64,000 bases of DNA from Streptomyces sp. NBC_01351 (GCF_036237315.1 NZ_CP108356.1:5399501-5463500), one strand, 5' to 3'; positions 1-8,315 are shown, counted from the stretch's first letter. Made by a program: numbers and translations. Notes: generated by a model from the sequence alone, not told the origin.

Positions 1-432
1 CACGCCCGGCGGGCGCCGCGCGAACTCCGACACCAGCCTGCGGGTCACCGAAGGCGCCAGCAGCGCCTCGCCCGAGGCCACCACGCGGATCGCGTCCAAC
101 AGGGCCGCCGGGGGAGTGTCCTTCAGCAGGAAGCCGCTGGCCCCGGCGCGCAGCGCCGCGTACACGTACTCGTCCAGGTCGAAGGTGGTCAGGACCAGCA
201 CCCGGACCTCCGGCTGGGCCGCGGTGATCAGGCGGGTCGCCTCGATGCCGTCCATCTCCGGCATCCGGACGTCCATCAGGACCACGTCGGGCAGCCCGGC
301 GGCGGCCAGCTCCACCGCCTCCACCCCGGTCGACGCCTCGCCCGTCACGCTCAGCCCCGGCGCGGTCTCCACCAGCACCCGGAAGCTCCCGCGCAGCAGC
401 GCCTGGTCGTCGACGATCAGCACCCGCGTCAC
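1..432 (-). CDS. NarL/LuxR-type response regulator, N-terminal part (cut by window start)
   Basis: Only the receiver part is inside the window: about 144 residues from a GTG start at 432 to the left edge. It opens with the acidic pair of the receiver fold (LIVDDQ), has the phospho-acceptor Asp at about residue 54 (VVLMDVRMPEMDGIEA) and the switch Thr and Lys (LTTF, GFLLKD). The C-terminal LuxR helix-turn-helix expected for the family lies outside. The start overlaps the stop of the upstream kinase gene by 4 bp (GTGA), so the two are co-transcribed and form a cognate pair. It presumably controls the divergent ABC exporter at 1633-3068; that link is inferred from position only. Confidence 0.93.
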   Translation of the reverse strand, partial: MTRVLIVDDQALLRGSFRVLVETAPGLSVTGEASTGVEAVELAAAGLPDVVLMDVRMPEMDGIEATRLITAAQPEVRVLVLTTFDLDEYVYAALRAGASGFLLKDTPPAALLDAIRVVASGEALLAPSVTRRLVSEFARRPPGV

Positions 433-1520
433 GCGCCGGCCCCCGACGCCAGCCGGGCCGACACCCGGAAGCCCCCCTCGGGCCGGGGACCCGCGGTGAA
501 CTCGCCCTGGTACATGGCCACCCTCTCGCGGATGCCGGTGAGCCCGTGGCCCGGTGTGTGACCGGGCAGCACGTCACCCTCGTTGACGACCATGATGCGC
601 AGGTCGCGCGTCACCGTGACCCGGCAGGTCGTCGGAGCCGCGTGCTTGATCACATTGGTCACCGCCTCCTGGACGATCCGGTACGCGGCCAGCTCCAGCC
701 CCGGGGCGAGCGGCGGCAGTTCGGCGACCTCCAGGGTCACCTCGACCCCGGCGCGGGCCGCCCGGTCCGCGACCGCGGCCAGATCGGACAGGCCCGGGGC
801 GGGCGCGACCTCGGGGGCTCCCGGCTCCTCCGGGGTCCCCTCCGGGGTCCGCAGCACGGCCAGGGTGCTGCGCATCTCGGCCAGCGCCTGGCGCCCCGTC
901 TCCTCGATGTGCCGCAGCGCCTCACGGGTCTCCTGCGGCCGTACGTCGGCCACGTGCGCGGCGATCGCGGCCTTCACCGTGATCACAGACAGACTGTGGG
1001 CCACGATGTCGTGCATCTCCCGGGCGATCCGCAGCCGTTCCCCGGTGACCGCGTGCTCGGCCAGCTGGAGCGCCGACCGCTCGGCGAACGCCCGCCGCTC
1101 CCGGACGTAGCGGCCGATGCCCCACGGCGCCGCGAAGGCCAGCAGCACCAACGGCCACGGGCCCACGTCCCGGGCGAGGAGCAGCCCCGCGCCCAGAGCG
1201 GCCACCAAGGGCTCCCAGCGCCCGCCCAGGGCCGCCGTGTACAGCACCAGCGCCAGGCACGCGTACGGCGCCGGACTGGCGTAGTCCGGAACCATCCCGG
1301 CGGCGAAGGCGACCACCACCGCGGCCCACACCACGGCGAACGCGGCGAGCGGGTGCACCCGCCGCACGGCGACCGGCCCGCCGACGGCCACGGCCATCGC
1401 CCAGGAGACGGCTACGGGTTCGGGCGTGGGCGGCTCGCGGATCGCCAGGTACGACGCGAACACCAGGAGGGGCGCGAGCACCGCGTCGACCACGATCAGG
1501 CGCTGCCGGCTGAGGAACAT
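429..1520 (-). CDS. Sensor histidine kinase, HisKA_3 type (NarX/DesK-like)
   Basis: A 363-residue membrane kinase. The first 140 residues hold several hydrophobic segments with no obvious extracellular sensor loop, then the dimerisation/phosphoacceptor helix with AREMHDIVAHSLS (His about 170), then a HATPase_c domain with the N-box around AVTNVIKHA and a GHGLTGIRERV glycine box. This layout is typical of kinases that partner LuxR-type regulators. The regulator gene follows with a GTGA overlap. A divergent ABC transporter begins about 110 bp away, as in many actinobacterial drug- or peptide-sensing loci. The signal sensed cannot be read from the sequence. Confidence 0.92.
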   Translation of the reverse strand: MFLSRQRLIVVDAVLAPLLVFASYLAIREPPTPEPVAVSWAMAVAVGGPVAVRRVHPLAAFAVVWAAVVVAFAAGMVPDYASPAPYACLALVLYTAALGGRWEPLVAALGAGLLLARDVGPWPLVLLAFAAPWGIGRYVRERRAFAERSALQLAEHAVTGERLRIAREMHDIVAHSLSVITVKAAIAAHVADVRPQETREALRHIEETGRQALAEMRSTLAVLRTPEGTPEEPGAPEVAPAPGLSDLAAVADRAARAGVEVTLEVAELPPLAPGLELAAYRIVQEAVTNVIKHAAPTTCRVTVTRDLRIMVVNEGDVLPGHTPGHGLTGIRERVAMYQGEFTAGPRPEGGFRVSARLASGAGA

Positions 1521-1632
1521 CCCGCCGACGGTAGCCGACCGGCCGGCGCCGGGGATCGGACCCAGGTCCGACGCCCAGGACCCGACCGTGCTCCGATGTG
1601 CCGCCCCCCGCCCCGGCGGCAGGCTTCAACCC

Positions 1633-2343
1633 ATGATCTCCGTCAACGCACTGACCAAGCGGTACGGCGACGCCCTCGCCGTCGACCGGCTGTCCTTCGA
1701 GGTGGAACCGGGCCGGGTGACCGGCTTCCTGGGCCCCAACGGCTCCGGCAAGTCCACCACCATGCGGGCCGTCCTCGGCCTCGACACCCCTACCTCGGGC
1801 GAGGCCCTGGTCAACGGGCGCCCCTTCGCCACCTCGGCCTCCCCGATGCGGGAGGTCGGCGCCCTGCTCGACGCCGGAGCCGTCCACGGCGGGCGGCGGG
1901 CCGCCGACCACCTCAACTGCCTGGCCCGCAGCAACGGGATCGCGCCCTCCAGGGTCCCGGAGGTGCTGGAGCAGGTCGGGCTCGGCGGCGTCGGCCGCAA
2001 GCGGGTCAAGGGCTTCTCGCTCGGGATGAAGCAGCGCCTGGGCGTGGCCGCCGCCCTGCTCGGGGATCCGGGGATCCTCGTCTTCGACGAGCCGGTCAAC
2101 GGCCTCGACCCGGACGGGATCCGGTGGATCCGCGGCCTGATGCGCTCGCTCGCCGCCGAGGGCCGGACCGTGCTGATGTCCAGCCACCTGATCACCGAGA
2201 TGGCCCTCACCGCCGACCACGTGGTGGTCATCGGGCAGGGCCGGCTGATCGACTCCGCGCCCGTCGCCGAACTGGCCGGGCGCTTCGGCTCCCTGGAAGA
2301 CGCCTACGTCCGCCTCACCGAGAACACCGTGGAGTACCGATGA
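1633..2343 (+). CDS. ABC transporter ATP-binding protein
   Basis: A 236-residue ATPase of the drug/lantibiotic exporter (CcmA/BcrA) class. Walker A is GPNGSGKST (residues 34-42). The signature motif is the degenerate form SLGMKQ, typical of this class. Walker B is LVFDEPVNGLDP, and the switch His is in SSHLITE. The ATG at 1633 is chosen because the fold begins there (MISVNALTKRYG); an upstream in-frame extension is low-complexity and runs back into the divergent kinase gene. The stop overlaps the next gene's start (ATGA), so the permease is its partner. Likely regulated by the divergent two-component system. Confidence 0.93.
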   Translation: MISVNALTKRYGDALAVDRLSFEVEPGRVTGFLGPNGSGKSTTMRAVLGLDTPTSGEALVNGRPFATSASPMREVGALLDAGAVHGGRRAADHLNCLARSNGIAPSRVPEVLEQVGLGGVGRKRVKGFSLGMKQRLGVAAALLGDPGILVFDEPVNGLDPDGIRWIRGLMRSLAAEGRTVLMSSHLITEMALTADHVVVIGQGRLIDSAPVAELAGRFGSLEDAYVRLTENTVEYR

Positions 2344-3068
2344 GAGCCGTGTCCATGAGCAGCGTCGTCGCCTCCGAGTGGCTGAAGCTGCGCACAGTCC
2401 GCTCCACCTACGGCCTGCTGGGCGCCTCCGCCGGGATCCTGCTCCCGGCGGCCGGGATCTCCGCGGCGATGATCGCAGACTGGGACGGATCCGGAGCCGA
2501 CGCGCAGGCGCTCTTCGCCAGCGCCGACCCGGGCGTCCTGGTCATGCCGTTCGCGCAGTTCTGCCTGGCCGCGCTGGGCGCCCTGGCGATCACCTCGGAG
2601 TACGCGACCGGGACGATCCGCCCGAGCGCGCTGGCCGTTCCGGACCGGCGCCGGCTGTTCGCGGCCAAGGCCGTGGTCGTCGCCGTCGTGGGCTTCCTCG
2701 CCGGGCAGCTCGTCGCCCTCGCCTCGATGGCCGCCGGGCACCTCCTCACGGGGGACCGGCCCGCCCCCATCGCCGCCGTCACGAGCCTGGCCGACGCCTT
2801 CCAGCAGGGGCTGCTGCTCACGGCATCGGCCGTGGTGGGGCTGGGGCTGGGGGCGGTGATCCGGTCCACCGCCGGGACGTTCGTGGCGCTGGCCGGGCTG
2901 ATCTTCGTACTGCCGGCGCTCGCGGCCTTCCTGCCCTGGGACGTGGCCGCGTACATGCTCCCCAACCTGGCGGCGCTGGCCGCCGGGCCGGCCCTGCTCG
3001 CGATGGCCGGGTACGGGGGCGCGGCGCTGGCGGCCGGCGCGGCGGCGGGCCGGCTCCGGGACGTGTGA
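2340..3068 (+). CDS. ABC transporter permease (ABC-2 type)
   Basis: A 242-residue integral membrane protein starting with the N-terminal helix common to ABC-2 permeases (VVASEWLKLRTVRSTYGLL). About six hydrophobic segments follow. The Thr-Ser-Glu-Tyr segment near residue 85 (TSEYATGTIRPS) is the conserved amphipathic element of BcrB/NatB-type permeases. It overlaps the ATPase gene by 4 bp and is followed by a strong hairpin, so this is a two-gene exporter operon. The substrate is unknown. Confidence 0.9.
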   Translation: MRAVSMSSVVASEWLKLRTVRSTYGLLGASAGILLPAAGISAAMIADWDGSGADAQALFASADPGVLVMPFAQFCLAALGALAITSEYATGTIRPSALAVPDRRRLFAAKAVVVAVVGFLAGQLVALASMAAGHLLTGDRPAPIAAVTSLADAFQQGLLLTASAVVGLGLGAVIRSTAGTFVALAGLIFVLPALAAFLPWDVAAYMLPNLAALAAGPALLAMAGYGGAALAAGAAAGRLRDV

Positions 3069-3088
3069 GCCGGCGTCGTGACCGTACG

Positions 3089-3138
3089 GGGCCCGCCCCC
3101 GCACCCCCCGGTCAGACCAGGGGGTGCGGGGCGGGCCC
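3089..3138. terminator. Bidirectional terminator hairpin between convergent genes
   Basis: A near-perfect GC stem of about 20 bp (arms GGGCCCGCCCCCGCACCCCC and its complement) with a short loop near TCAGA. It lies between the permease stop and the convergent GGDEF-EAL gene. The right arm lies inside the last codons of the GGDEF-EAL gene and the TGA of that gene sits in the loop. Confidence 0.8.
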
Positions 3139-5028
3139 GTCCTGTTCGGCGGTGGCGGCCTCGGCGGCGGTGGCGGCCGCCTCGGCCGCCGCCACCTGAC
3201 GGACGATCATGCGGGCGATCGCGTCCGGCGGCACCGCGCGGGAGTACAGCCACCCCTGGCCCGTGTCGCAGCCGACGCGGCGCAGCCGGGCCGCCTGGCC
3301 GGCGGTCTCCACGCATTCCGCGGTGACGGTGAGGCCGAGCCGGTGCGCGAGCTGGACCAGGGCCTCGACGATGGTCTCGTCGGCCGGGTTCGGATGGGTG
3401 CCCTCCTCGTAGCGGAAGCCCCGCACGAACGAGCCGTCCAGCTTCAGGACCGAGACCGGCAGCCGGCTCAGGTACGCGAGGTTCGAGTACCCGGTCCCGA
3501 AGTCGTCGATCGCGATCCGCACGCCCATGTCGCTGAGCGCCTGCAGGGCCTGGAGCGGCCGGCCCGCAGAGCCCATCACCGCCGACTCGGTCAGCTCCAG
3601 CTGCAGCAGCTGCGGCGCCAGACCCGTCTCGGCGAGGATCTCCGCGACGTCGCCCACCAGGTCCGAGTCCCACACCTGCCGCACCGCGACGTTGACCGAC
3701 ACGAAGACCGGGGCGTCGCTGGGCTGCTCGATCTGCCAGCGCCGCGCCTGCCGACAGGCCGTGCGCAGCACCCACTGCCCCAACTGGACGATGGAGCCGT
3801 CCTCTTCGGCGATCCCGATGAACCGATTCGGCGTCAACGTGCCGAACTGCGGGTGCTGCCAGCGCACCAGGGCCTCGACCCCGCGCAGCGCCCCGCTCTC
3901 CAGGTCCACCAGCGGCTGGTACTCCAGCTCGAACTCCCCGCGCTCCACGGCCGGCCGCAGCGTGGAGGAGAGCGCCTGCCTCGTCATGCGGTGCGCGTTG
4001 CGCTCCGGGTCGAAGAGGGTCCAGCGGGCCTTCCCGTCCGCCTTTGCCCAGTACAGGGTGGTGTCGGCGGCCTGCATGAGGCAGGTCGCCGAGGTGCCGG
4101 CCGTGGCCCGTTCCACCACGCCGATCGACGCGGAGACCGACAGCCGCTGCCCGGCCAGGTCGAACGGCTCCTGTACGGCGGCCAGTACGCTCCGCGCCAG
4201 CTCGGCGAGCTGCTCGGTGCCGGTGGAGTCCTCCACGAGCAGGGCGAACTCGTCGCCGCCGAGCCGCGCCACGAGGTGGCCGCTCGTACGCCCGTACCCG
4301 GACTGGTCGGCGCACTGGGTCAGCCGGGCGGCGACGGCGGCCAGCAGCCGGTCGCCGACGCGGTGGCCGAGGGTGTCGTTGACGGCCTTGAAGCCGTCGA
4401 GGTCCAGGTAGCAGAGCCCGATCCGGCCGGTGCCGCCGCCGTGTTCGTACGAGGAGGCCTCCAGGGCGGCGGAGAGCCGCTCGAAGAACAGTGCCCGGTT
4501 GGGCAGCCGTGTGACGGGGTCGTGCATCTGGAGGTGGCGCAACCGGGCCTGGAGGTCGCGCCGGTCGCTGATGTCGGCGACGGACAGCAGGACGTCCCCG
4601 GTCCCGGGTACGGGCCCCAGGGTGACCTCCGTCCACAGCGAGTGCCCATCGGGGTGCTTGAGGCGCCGGGTGCAGCGCAGCCGGGCCTGCCGCCCGCGGA
4701 GCACCTCCTGGTACGCGGCCCAGGTGCGGGCCTCCGCGGCCAGGTCGACCAGGTCGGCGGCGCACCGGTGCGCGATCTCGTGCGGCTCGGCGCCGAGCAG
4801 GCCGGCGAAGGCCTGGTTGGCGGTGACGACGTAGCCGTCGCGGTCGACGACGGCCATGGCGAGGTGGGCCGCGTTGAACGCGGCCCGGTAGTCGCGCCGT
4901 TCCGTCTCGGCGCGGGACGGGCTTGCCGTCGCCGCCGACACTGCTGCCGGCACTGCCGTGTGACGCTCCGTGACGGCCGATCGGATGCTGTCGGCCGCCG
5001 AACCGGTTCCTTCTGAGGTTCCGCTCAC
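3112..5028 (-). CDS. PAS-GGDEF-EAL cyclic-di-GMP turnover protein
   Basis: About 638 residues, soluble (no membrane segment). Order: a short polar N-terminus, a PAS domain (about 45-170, AFNAAHLAMAVVDRDGYVV onward), a diguanylate cyclase domain with an intact RLGGDEF signature, and a phosphodiesterase domain with intact EALVRW, DDFGTGYSN, LKLDGSFV and AECVET motifs. Both catalytic halves therefore look competent. The GTG at 5028 is preferred over longer alternatives because GGGAG lies 6-7 bases upstream and the extension is arginine/proline-rich. Known Streptomyces proteins of this architecture, such as CdgA, affect development through the BldD-c-di-GMP system; whether this is the cdgA orthologue is not settled here. 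Transcription ends at a hairpin that overlaps the stop codon. Confidence 0.93.
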   Translation of the reverse strand: MSGTSEGTGSAADSIRSAVTERHTAVPAAVSAATASPSRAETERRDYRAAFNAAHLAMAVVDRDGYVVTANQAFAGLLGAEPHEIAHRCAADLVDLAAEARTWAAYQEVLRGRQARLRCTRRLKHPDGHSLWTEVTLGPVPGTGDVLLSVADISDRRDLQARLRHLQMHDPVTRLPNRALFFERLSAALEASSYEHGGGTGRIGLCYLDLDGFKAVNDTLGHRVGDRLLAAVAARLTQCADQSGYGRTSGHLVARLGGDEFALLVEDSTGTEQLAELARSVLAAVQEPFDLAGQRLSVSASIGVVERATAGTSATCLMQAADTTLYWAKADGKARWTLFDPERNAHRMTRQALSSTLRPAVERGEFELEYQPLVDLESGALRGVEALVRWQHPQFGTLTPNRFIGIAEEDGSIVQLGQWVLRTACRQARRWQIEQPSDAPVFVSVNVAVRQVWDSDLVGDVAEILAETGLAPQLLQLELTESAVMGSAGRPLQALQALSDMGVRIAIDDFGTGYSNLAYLSRLPVSVLKLDGSFVRGFRYEEGTHPNPADETIVEALVQLAHRLGLTVTAECVETAGQAARLRRVGCDTGQGWLYSRAVPPDAIARMIVRQVAAAEAAATAAEAATAEQDGPAPHPLV

Positions 5029-5375
5029 CGTTGGCTCCCGCAGTGCGTGTGGGTGTCCGTGCAGGAAAGTGTGCCGATCATAGAGGCTGCCGGGAGGCCC
5101 TATCCAGCGGCGTCGCCGTGCGGGGGGCGGCAGTTCGGCGTGATGACGAAGTGTTGGCCAAGGGTCGGGCGATCGTTTCTGCACGGCTGTGAGCATGCGG
5201 AGGTCTCTGCTGATCTCGCGTGATCGGTCGTGACGTTCTGTAGGTGGGGGCGTGAAGTCCAGGGGTCACCGGGTTGCCGTACCGCTCACTCGTGTGGGGC
5301 AGCGGAACGTGGCATTAGTAAGACAATCGCCTCAAGGTGGGACGAGAGGGTACGAATCCACCACCGGAGGTCGAT
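5029..5375. other. Divergent intergenic region
   Basis: About 350 bp between the divergent c-di-GMP gene and the metalloprotease gene. No convincing coding sequence on either strand. It must carry promoters for both genes. It ends in GGAGG five bases before the protease GTG. Confidence 0.6.
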
Positions 5376-6611
5376 GTGCCGCGACAGCAGACACCCGGGG
5401 GAGTGGACCGCTCCCGCATCCGAAGTACGGCAGCGGCGCTCACTTCCCTGACGGCGCTCGCCGCCATGTCGCTCGTCGCGGGACCCGCCGTCGCCGACTC
5501 CGGGGCCGGACCCTGTGCGCTGACCCGCACCGCGGCCCACCACTCCCTCGGCCTGGACACCTGGAACCGGGCCTACCCCAAGCCCGAGCGCACCCTGAAC
5601 GCGCTCATGGTCTTCCTCTCCTTCCCCGACCACCGCACCGCGCTCACGCCCGCGGAGATCACCGCCGACTACTTCCCCGCCACCAGCGAGTTCTTCGAGC
5701 AGGCCTCGTACGGCCGCTTCCGTCTGGTCCCGCACCCGCAGCAGCGCTGGATCCGGATGCCGAAGCCGTCGACCGCGTACGGGATAAGGCGTGACTGGGC
5801 CCCCGAGGACCGGGCGGCCTACCTGCGGGACGCGGTCACCGCCGCCGACGCCGAGGTGGACTTCGGCACGTACGACGTCGTGTACTTCGTCGCCGACCCG
5901 GACGCGCCCGGCGTGGACGCCGACGCCACGAAGGTCGTCAACTTCGACCAGCCGATCATCGCGGACGGCGCGGAACTGCGGCGGATCGTCACCGTGTTCG
6001 AACGCCACCCGCCCGACCGCAACGTGCTGGCCCACGAGACCGGCCACGTCTTCGACCTGCCCGACCTCTACCACCGGCCCACGGACGGCAAGGGCGACTG
6101 GGACACCTACGTCGGGGACTGGGACGTCATGGGCAGCCAGTTCGGCATGGCCCCCGACCTCTTCGCCTGGCACAAGTGGAAGCTGGGCTGGCTGGACGCC
6201 TCCCAGGTGGACTGCGTGCAGTCCGGCTCCTCCCTCCACACCCTGCAACCGCTCGCCCAGACCCCGCCGAACGGCAGCACGGGCGGCACCCGGCTCGCGG
6301 TGATCCGTACGGGCCCCGGCAGTGCCATCGCCGTCGAGGCGCGGGGCTCGGCCGGCAACGACGGGGACACCTGCACGGAGGGGGTCCTCGTCTACCGGGT
6401 GCGCAACGAGGCGGCCTCGGGCGGCGGCCCCATCGAGGTGCTGGACGGCCATCCGCTGACAGAGGCCTGCTGGGACCGGTCGGTGTACCCCCCGCTGGCG
6501 GACGCCCCGCTGGAGGTGGGCGAGACGTATACGGTGCCGGGGGAGCGGATCACGATCGAGGTAGCGGACCGGACGCAGTCGGGTGCGTACACGGTGAAGA
6601 TCACCACGTGA
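5376..6611 (+). CDS. Secreted M6-family (immune inhibitor A-like) zinc metalloprotease
   Basis: 411 residues. The GTG at 5376 has a perfect GGAGG 5 bases upstream. An export signal covers about residues 1-40: basic stretch, a hydrophobic core around AAALTSLTALAAMSLVAG and an AVA-D cleavage site. The zinc site is HETGHVFDLPDLYH (His220, Glu221, His224), and a downstream DWDVMGS segment fits the M6 Met-turn region. Cysteines in the mature part may form disulfides. It is probably released to hydrolyse extracellular protein. A strong terminator follows immediately, so it is monocistronic. Confidence 0.9.
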   Translation: MPRQQTPGGVDRSRIRSTAAALTSLTALAAMSLVAGPAVADSGAGPCALTRTAAHHSLGLDTWNRAYPKPERTLNALMVFLSFPDHRTALTPAEITADYFPATSEFFEQASYGRFRLVPHPQQRWIRMPKPSTAYGIRRDWAPEDRAAYLRDAVTAADAEVDFGTYDVVYFVADPDAPGVDADATKVVNFDQPIIADGAELRRIVTVFERHPPDRNVLAHETGHVFDLPDLYHRPTDGKGDWDTYVGDWDVMGSQFGMAPDLFAWHKWKLGWLDASQVDCVQSGSSLHTLQPLAQTPPNGSTGGTRLAVIRTGPGSAIAVEARGSAGNDGDTCTEGVLVYRVRNEAASGGGPIEVLDGHPLTEACWDRSVYPPLADAPLEVGETYTVPGERITIEVADRTQSGAYTVKITT

Positions 6612-6614
6612 CGC

Positions 6615-6648
6615 AGAAGGCCCCCACTCCGAGGAGTGGGGGCCTTCT
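6615..6648 (+). terminator. Rho-independent terminator after the metalloprotease
   Basis: Perfect inverted repeat AGAAGGCCCCCACTCC / GGAGTGGGGGCCTTCT with a 2-base centre, starting 3 bases after the stop codon. It also lies immediately downstream of the tRNA gene on the other strand, so it may serve both. Confidence 0.85.
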
Positions 6649-6656
6649 ACCGTCTG

Positions 6657-6730
6657 TGCGCCGCCAGGGACTCGAACCCCGGACCCGCTGATTAAGAGTC
6701 AGCTGCTCTAACCAACTGAGCTAGCGGCGC
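6657..6730 (-). tRNA. tRNA-Lys (CUU)
   Basis: Cloverleaf on the minus strand with a 7-bp acceptor stem (GCGCCGC/GCGGCGC), a D-arm with AGCTCAGTTGGTTAGAGC, an anticodon loop ACTCTTAAT giving CUU (Lys), and a T-arm with GGTTCGAGTCC. The discriminator base is A and the 3' CCA is not encoded, as is usual in Streptomyces. tRNA 3' ends of this kind are common integration sites for actinomycete integrative elements, but no integrase or direct repeat is seen here. Confidence 0.97.
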
Positions 6731-6769
6731 CTGCTGACGTCGTAGACATTACCAGGAGGTTCCGCGGAA

Positions 6770-7312
6770 CTAAAAATCGATATCCGCAGCTCGGGCGGCG
6801 CGGACGAACGCCCACAGCAGGGCGTCGGGCCCGGGCAGCCAGGGCGTGCGGGCGTCGGGGGCCACCAGCCACCGGGATGGCCCGGGCGTGGCGGCCAGCG
6901 GCGGCACGGTGACGGCGTCGCCCCAGCCGTGACACAGCGGTGCCGGGGCCGTACGGGCACCGCCCCACTCCTCCCACGCCAGCAGCGCGGGCAGCCGGTG
7001 GGCGGTACCGGGCGCGGCGAAGAGCAGCATCCGCCCGCGGTGCACGGCGACCGGCCCGCAGCCCGGCCCCTCGGCCCACAGCAGGTCCAGGATGCGGCGC
7101 CCGAGCACGACCGGCACGTTGACGACGTCGAAGACCACCCCGCACGGCAGCGCGGCGGCCGCGGTGGGCCGCGCCTGCCACGCGGCGAGAGTGAGCCCCG
7201 GATGCGCACTGGCGGACGCGAGCCAGGCGGCGCCCTGCGGGGTGACGTGGGTGGCGGGCGCGGTGCGTACGTCGAGTGCGGGGCAGTGGGGAGCCGTCGT
7301 CAGCGGGGTCAT
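6770..7312 (-). CDS. Primase-polymerase-like (bifunctional DNA primase/polymerase N-terminal-type) protein
   Basis: 180 residues. The pattern AAWLASASAHPGLTLAAWQ, then GVVFDVVNVP, GPVAVHRGRMLLFAAPGT and SRWLVAPDARTPWLPGP matches, from memory, a conserved Streptomyces family labelled as prim-pol domain protein. It carries only the small N-terminal fold, with no helicase or PriCT extension, so polymerase activity is doubtful. It lies immediately upstream of tRNA-Lys on the same strand; in my recollection this pairing is conserved in the genus and the spot is used by integrating plasmids. Cellular role unknown. Confidence 0.8.
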   Translation of the reverse strand: MTPLTTAPHCPALDVRTAPATHVTPQGAAWLASASAHPGLTLAAWQARPTAAAALPCGVVFDVVNVPVVLGRRILDLLWAEGPGCGPVAVHRGRMLLFAAPGTAHRLPALLAWEEWGGARTAPAPLCHGWGDAVTVPPLAATPGPSRWLVAPDARTPWLPGPDALLWAFVRAARAADIDF

Positions 7313-7430
7313 ATGCCAGATGTACCGGGCGTGACATTCCGGTTTCCGGGAGTTACCGAAAACCGGGACGGGAGGGGGTCGGTTGGGCTATGTTGCCGGT
7401 CCGCTGCGCTTGGCGGGCGGTACGCGGGTG

Positions 7431-7647
7431 CGCCGCCGTTGCCGGGGGCTCTGCCCCCGGACTCTCCCCCAGCTACCGCTGGGGGGACCCCCAGCGCCTC
7501 AAACGCCGGCGAGGCTGAATTCGCCAGGCACACGCGGCGCATTCCAGCGGCGCCGGGCAGTATCCAGCCCGTCCGGGCAATATCCAGCCCCTCCGGCGTT
7601 TGAGGAGCGGGTGCGGGGCGGAGCCCCGGGAGGCTCCGCGGAGCGGG
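7431..7647. repeat. Palindromic intergenic repeat element (Streptomyces REP/MITE-like)
   Basis: About 335 bp without a gene separate the two flanking coding regions, and most of it is structured. A GGGGGCTCTGCCCCC stem (near 7444) and a CCCCCAGC..GCTGGGGG stem (near 7470-7492) are followed by an inverted pair TCAAACGCCGG (7499-7509) and CCGGCGTTTGA (7593-7603). The segment TATCCAGCCC occurs twice inside (7561, 7581). I recognise the TCAAACGCCGG / CCCCCAG module as a dispersed Streptomyces intergenic sequence. A related CCCCCAG..GGGGGGACCCCCAG block recurs at about 52010-52038. Confidence 0.7.
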
Positions 7648-7992
7648 CTACGGCAGCTCGGGGGCCTCTTGGAGGGACTCGCCGAACTCGATCATCTTGC
7701 GGGCGTAGTCCTCGGTCCACTCCGCCCGCTCGGCGATCGCCGCCGCCGACAGCCGGTCGAACCGCCGCGGATCCGCCAGCTGCGCCGCGGCCAGCGCCTG
7801 GAACTCCACCGCCCGCTCCTGCGCGGCCCGGAAGGCCAGCGTCAGCTCCGTCGCGCGGGCCAGCAGCTCACGAGGGTCCTCTAGCGACTCCAGGTCGAAG
7901 AAGTGCTCCGGATCCGCCACGGCCTCCGAGGGTTCGAAGATCAGCGGCGCGGGCCGGAGCCTCCGCTCGGTCGTCCGCTCGGGCTCTGCCAT
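7648..7992 (-). CDS. Conserved hypothetical small acidic protein
   Basis: 114 residues from an ATG at 7992 that has AGGAGG about 6 bases upstream; a longer in-frame start exists but has no ribosome site. The protein is hydrophilic, rich in Glu/Ala/Arg and predicted mostly helical (AERAEWTEDYARKMIEFGESLQEAPELP at the end). No signal peptide, membrane segment or metal motif is visible. I do not recognise a named family. It is flanked downstream by the palindromic repeat and upstream by decayed genes, so it appears to stand alone. Confidence 0.75.
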   Translation of the reverse strand: MAEPERTTERRLRPAPLIFEPSEAVADPEHFFDLESLEDPRELLARATELTLAFRAAQERAVEFQALAAAQLADPRRFDRLSAAAIAERAEWTEDYARKMIEFGESLQEAPELP

Positions 7993-8082
7993 GCGTGTCC
8001 TCCTGCTGCGCGTGCGAATGCTTTCCGGGCCACCGTCCATTGTCCAACGCCCCGCAAGAGCGCACAGGGGGCCCGCGCGCCC

Positions 8083-8286
8083 TCAGACCGGTACGACCTC
8101 CTCCGCCGCCCGCCCCGTCGCCCGTTCCACCAGCCCCGCCACGTCGTCGAGCATGCCGGCCACCTCCGCCGCGAGCCCCTCCGGAGCCCGGAACCCGTCC
8201 GGCCCGACCAGCCCCGGGGCGCCCGGGATCGCCACGGAGCGCGCGGCGGGGCGCATGCCGACCCGGGTGAGCACCGGCAGCAGCAT
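8083..8286 (-). pseudogene. Possible truncated C-terminal fragment (flavin reductase-like?)
   Basis: 67 codons with normal high third-position GC, giving VGMRPAARSVAIPGAPGLVGPDGF then a helical tail ending ERATGRAAEEVVPV. It looks like the end of a larger protein: the ATG has no ribosome binding site and the upstream in-frame sequence runs into the antisense of a MarR remnant. The tail is vaguely reminiscent of NADPH-dependent FMN reductase-like proteins, but this is a weak impression. Best treated as a gene fragment of uncertain origin. Confidence 0.4.
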
Positions 8287-8315
8287 CTCCGCGGCCGGAG
8301 CGCCGCCCCCCGCTC

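Noticed and set aside
2304..4765. Long open frames of hundreds of codons antisense to the exporter and c-di-GMP genes
   Set aside because: They mirror real genes, are Arg/Pro/Gly-rich and show no fold or ribosome site; caused by very high GC.
3124..5016. 630-codon + strand frame across the GGDEF-EAL gene
   Set aside because: Shadow of a gene with intact catalytic motifs; composition is Arg/Gly/Val/His-rich.
6657..6730. Att site of a resident integrative element
   Set aside because: No integrase, excisionase or duplicated tRNA end within the window.
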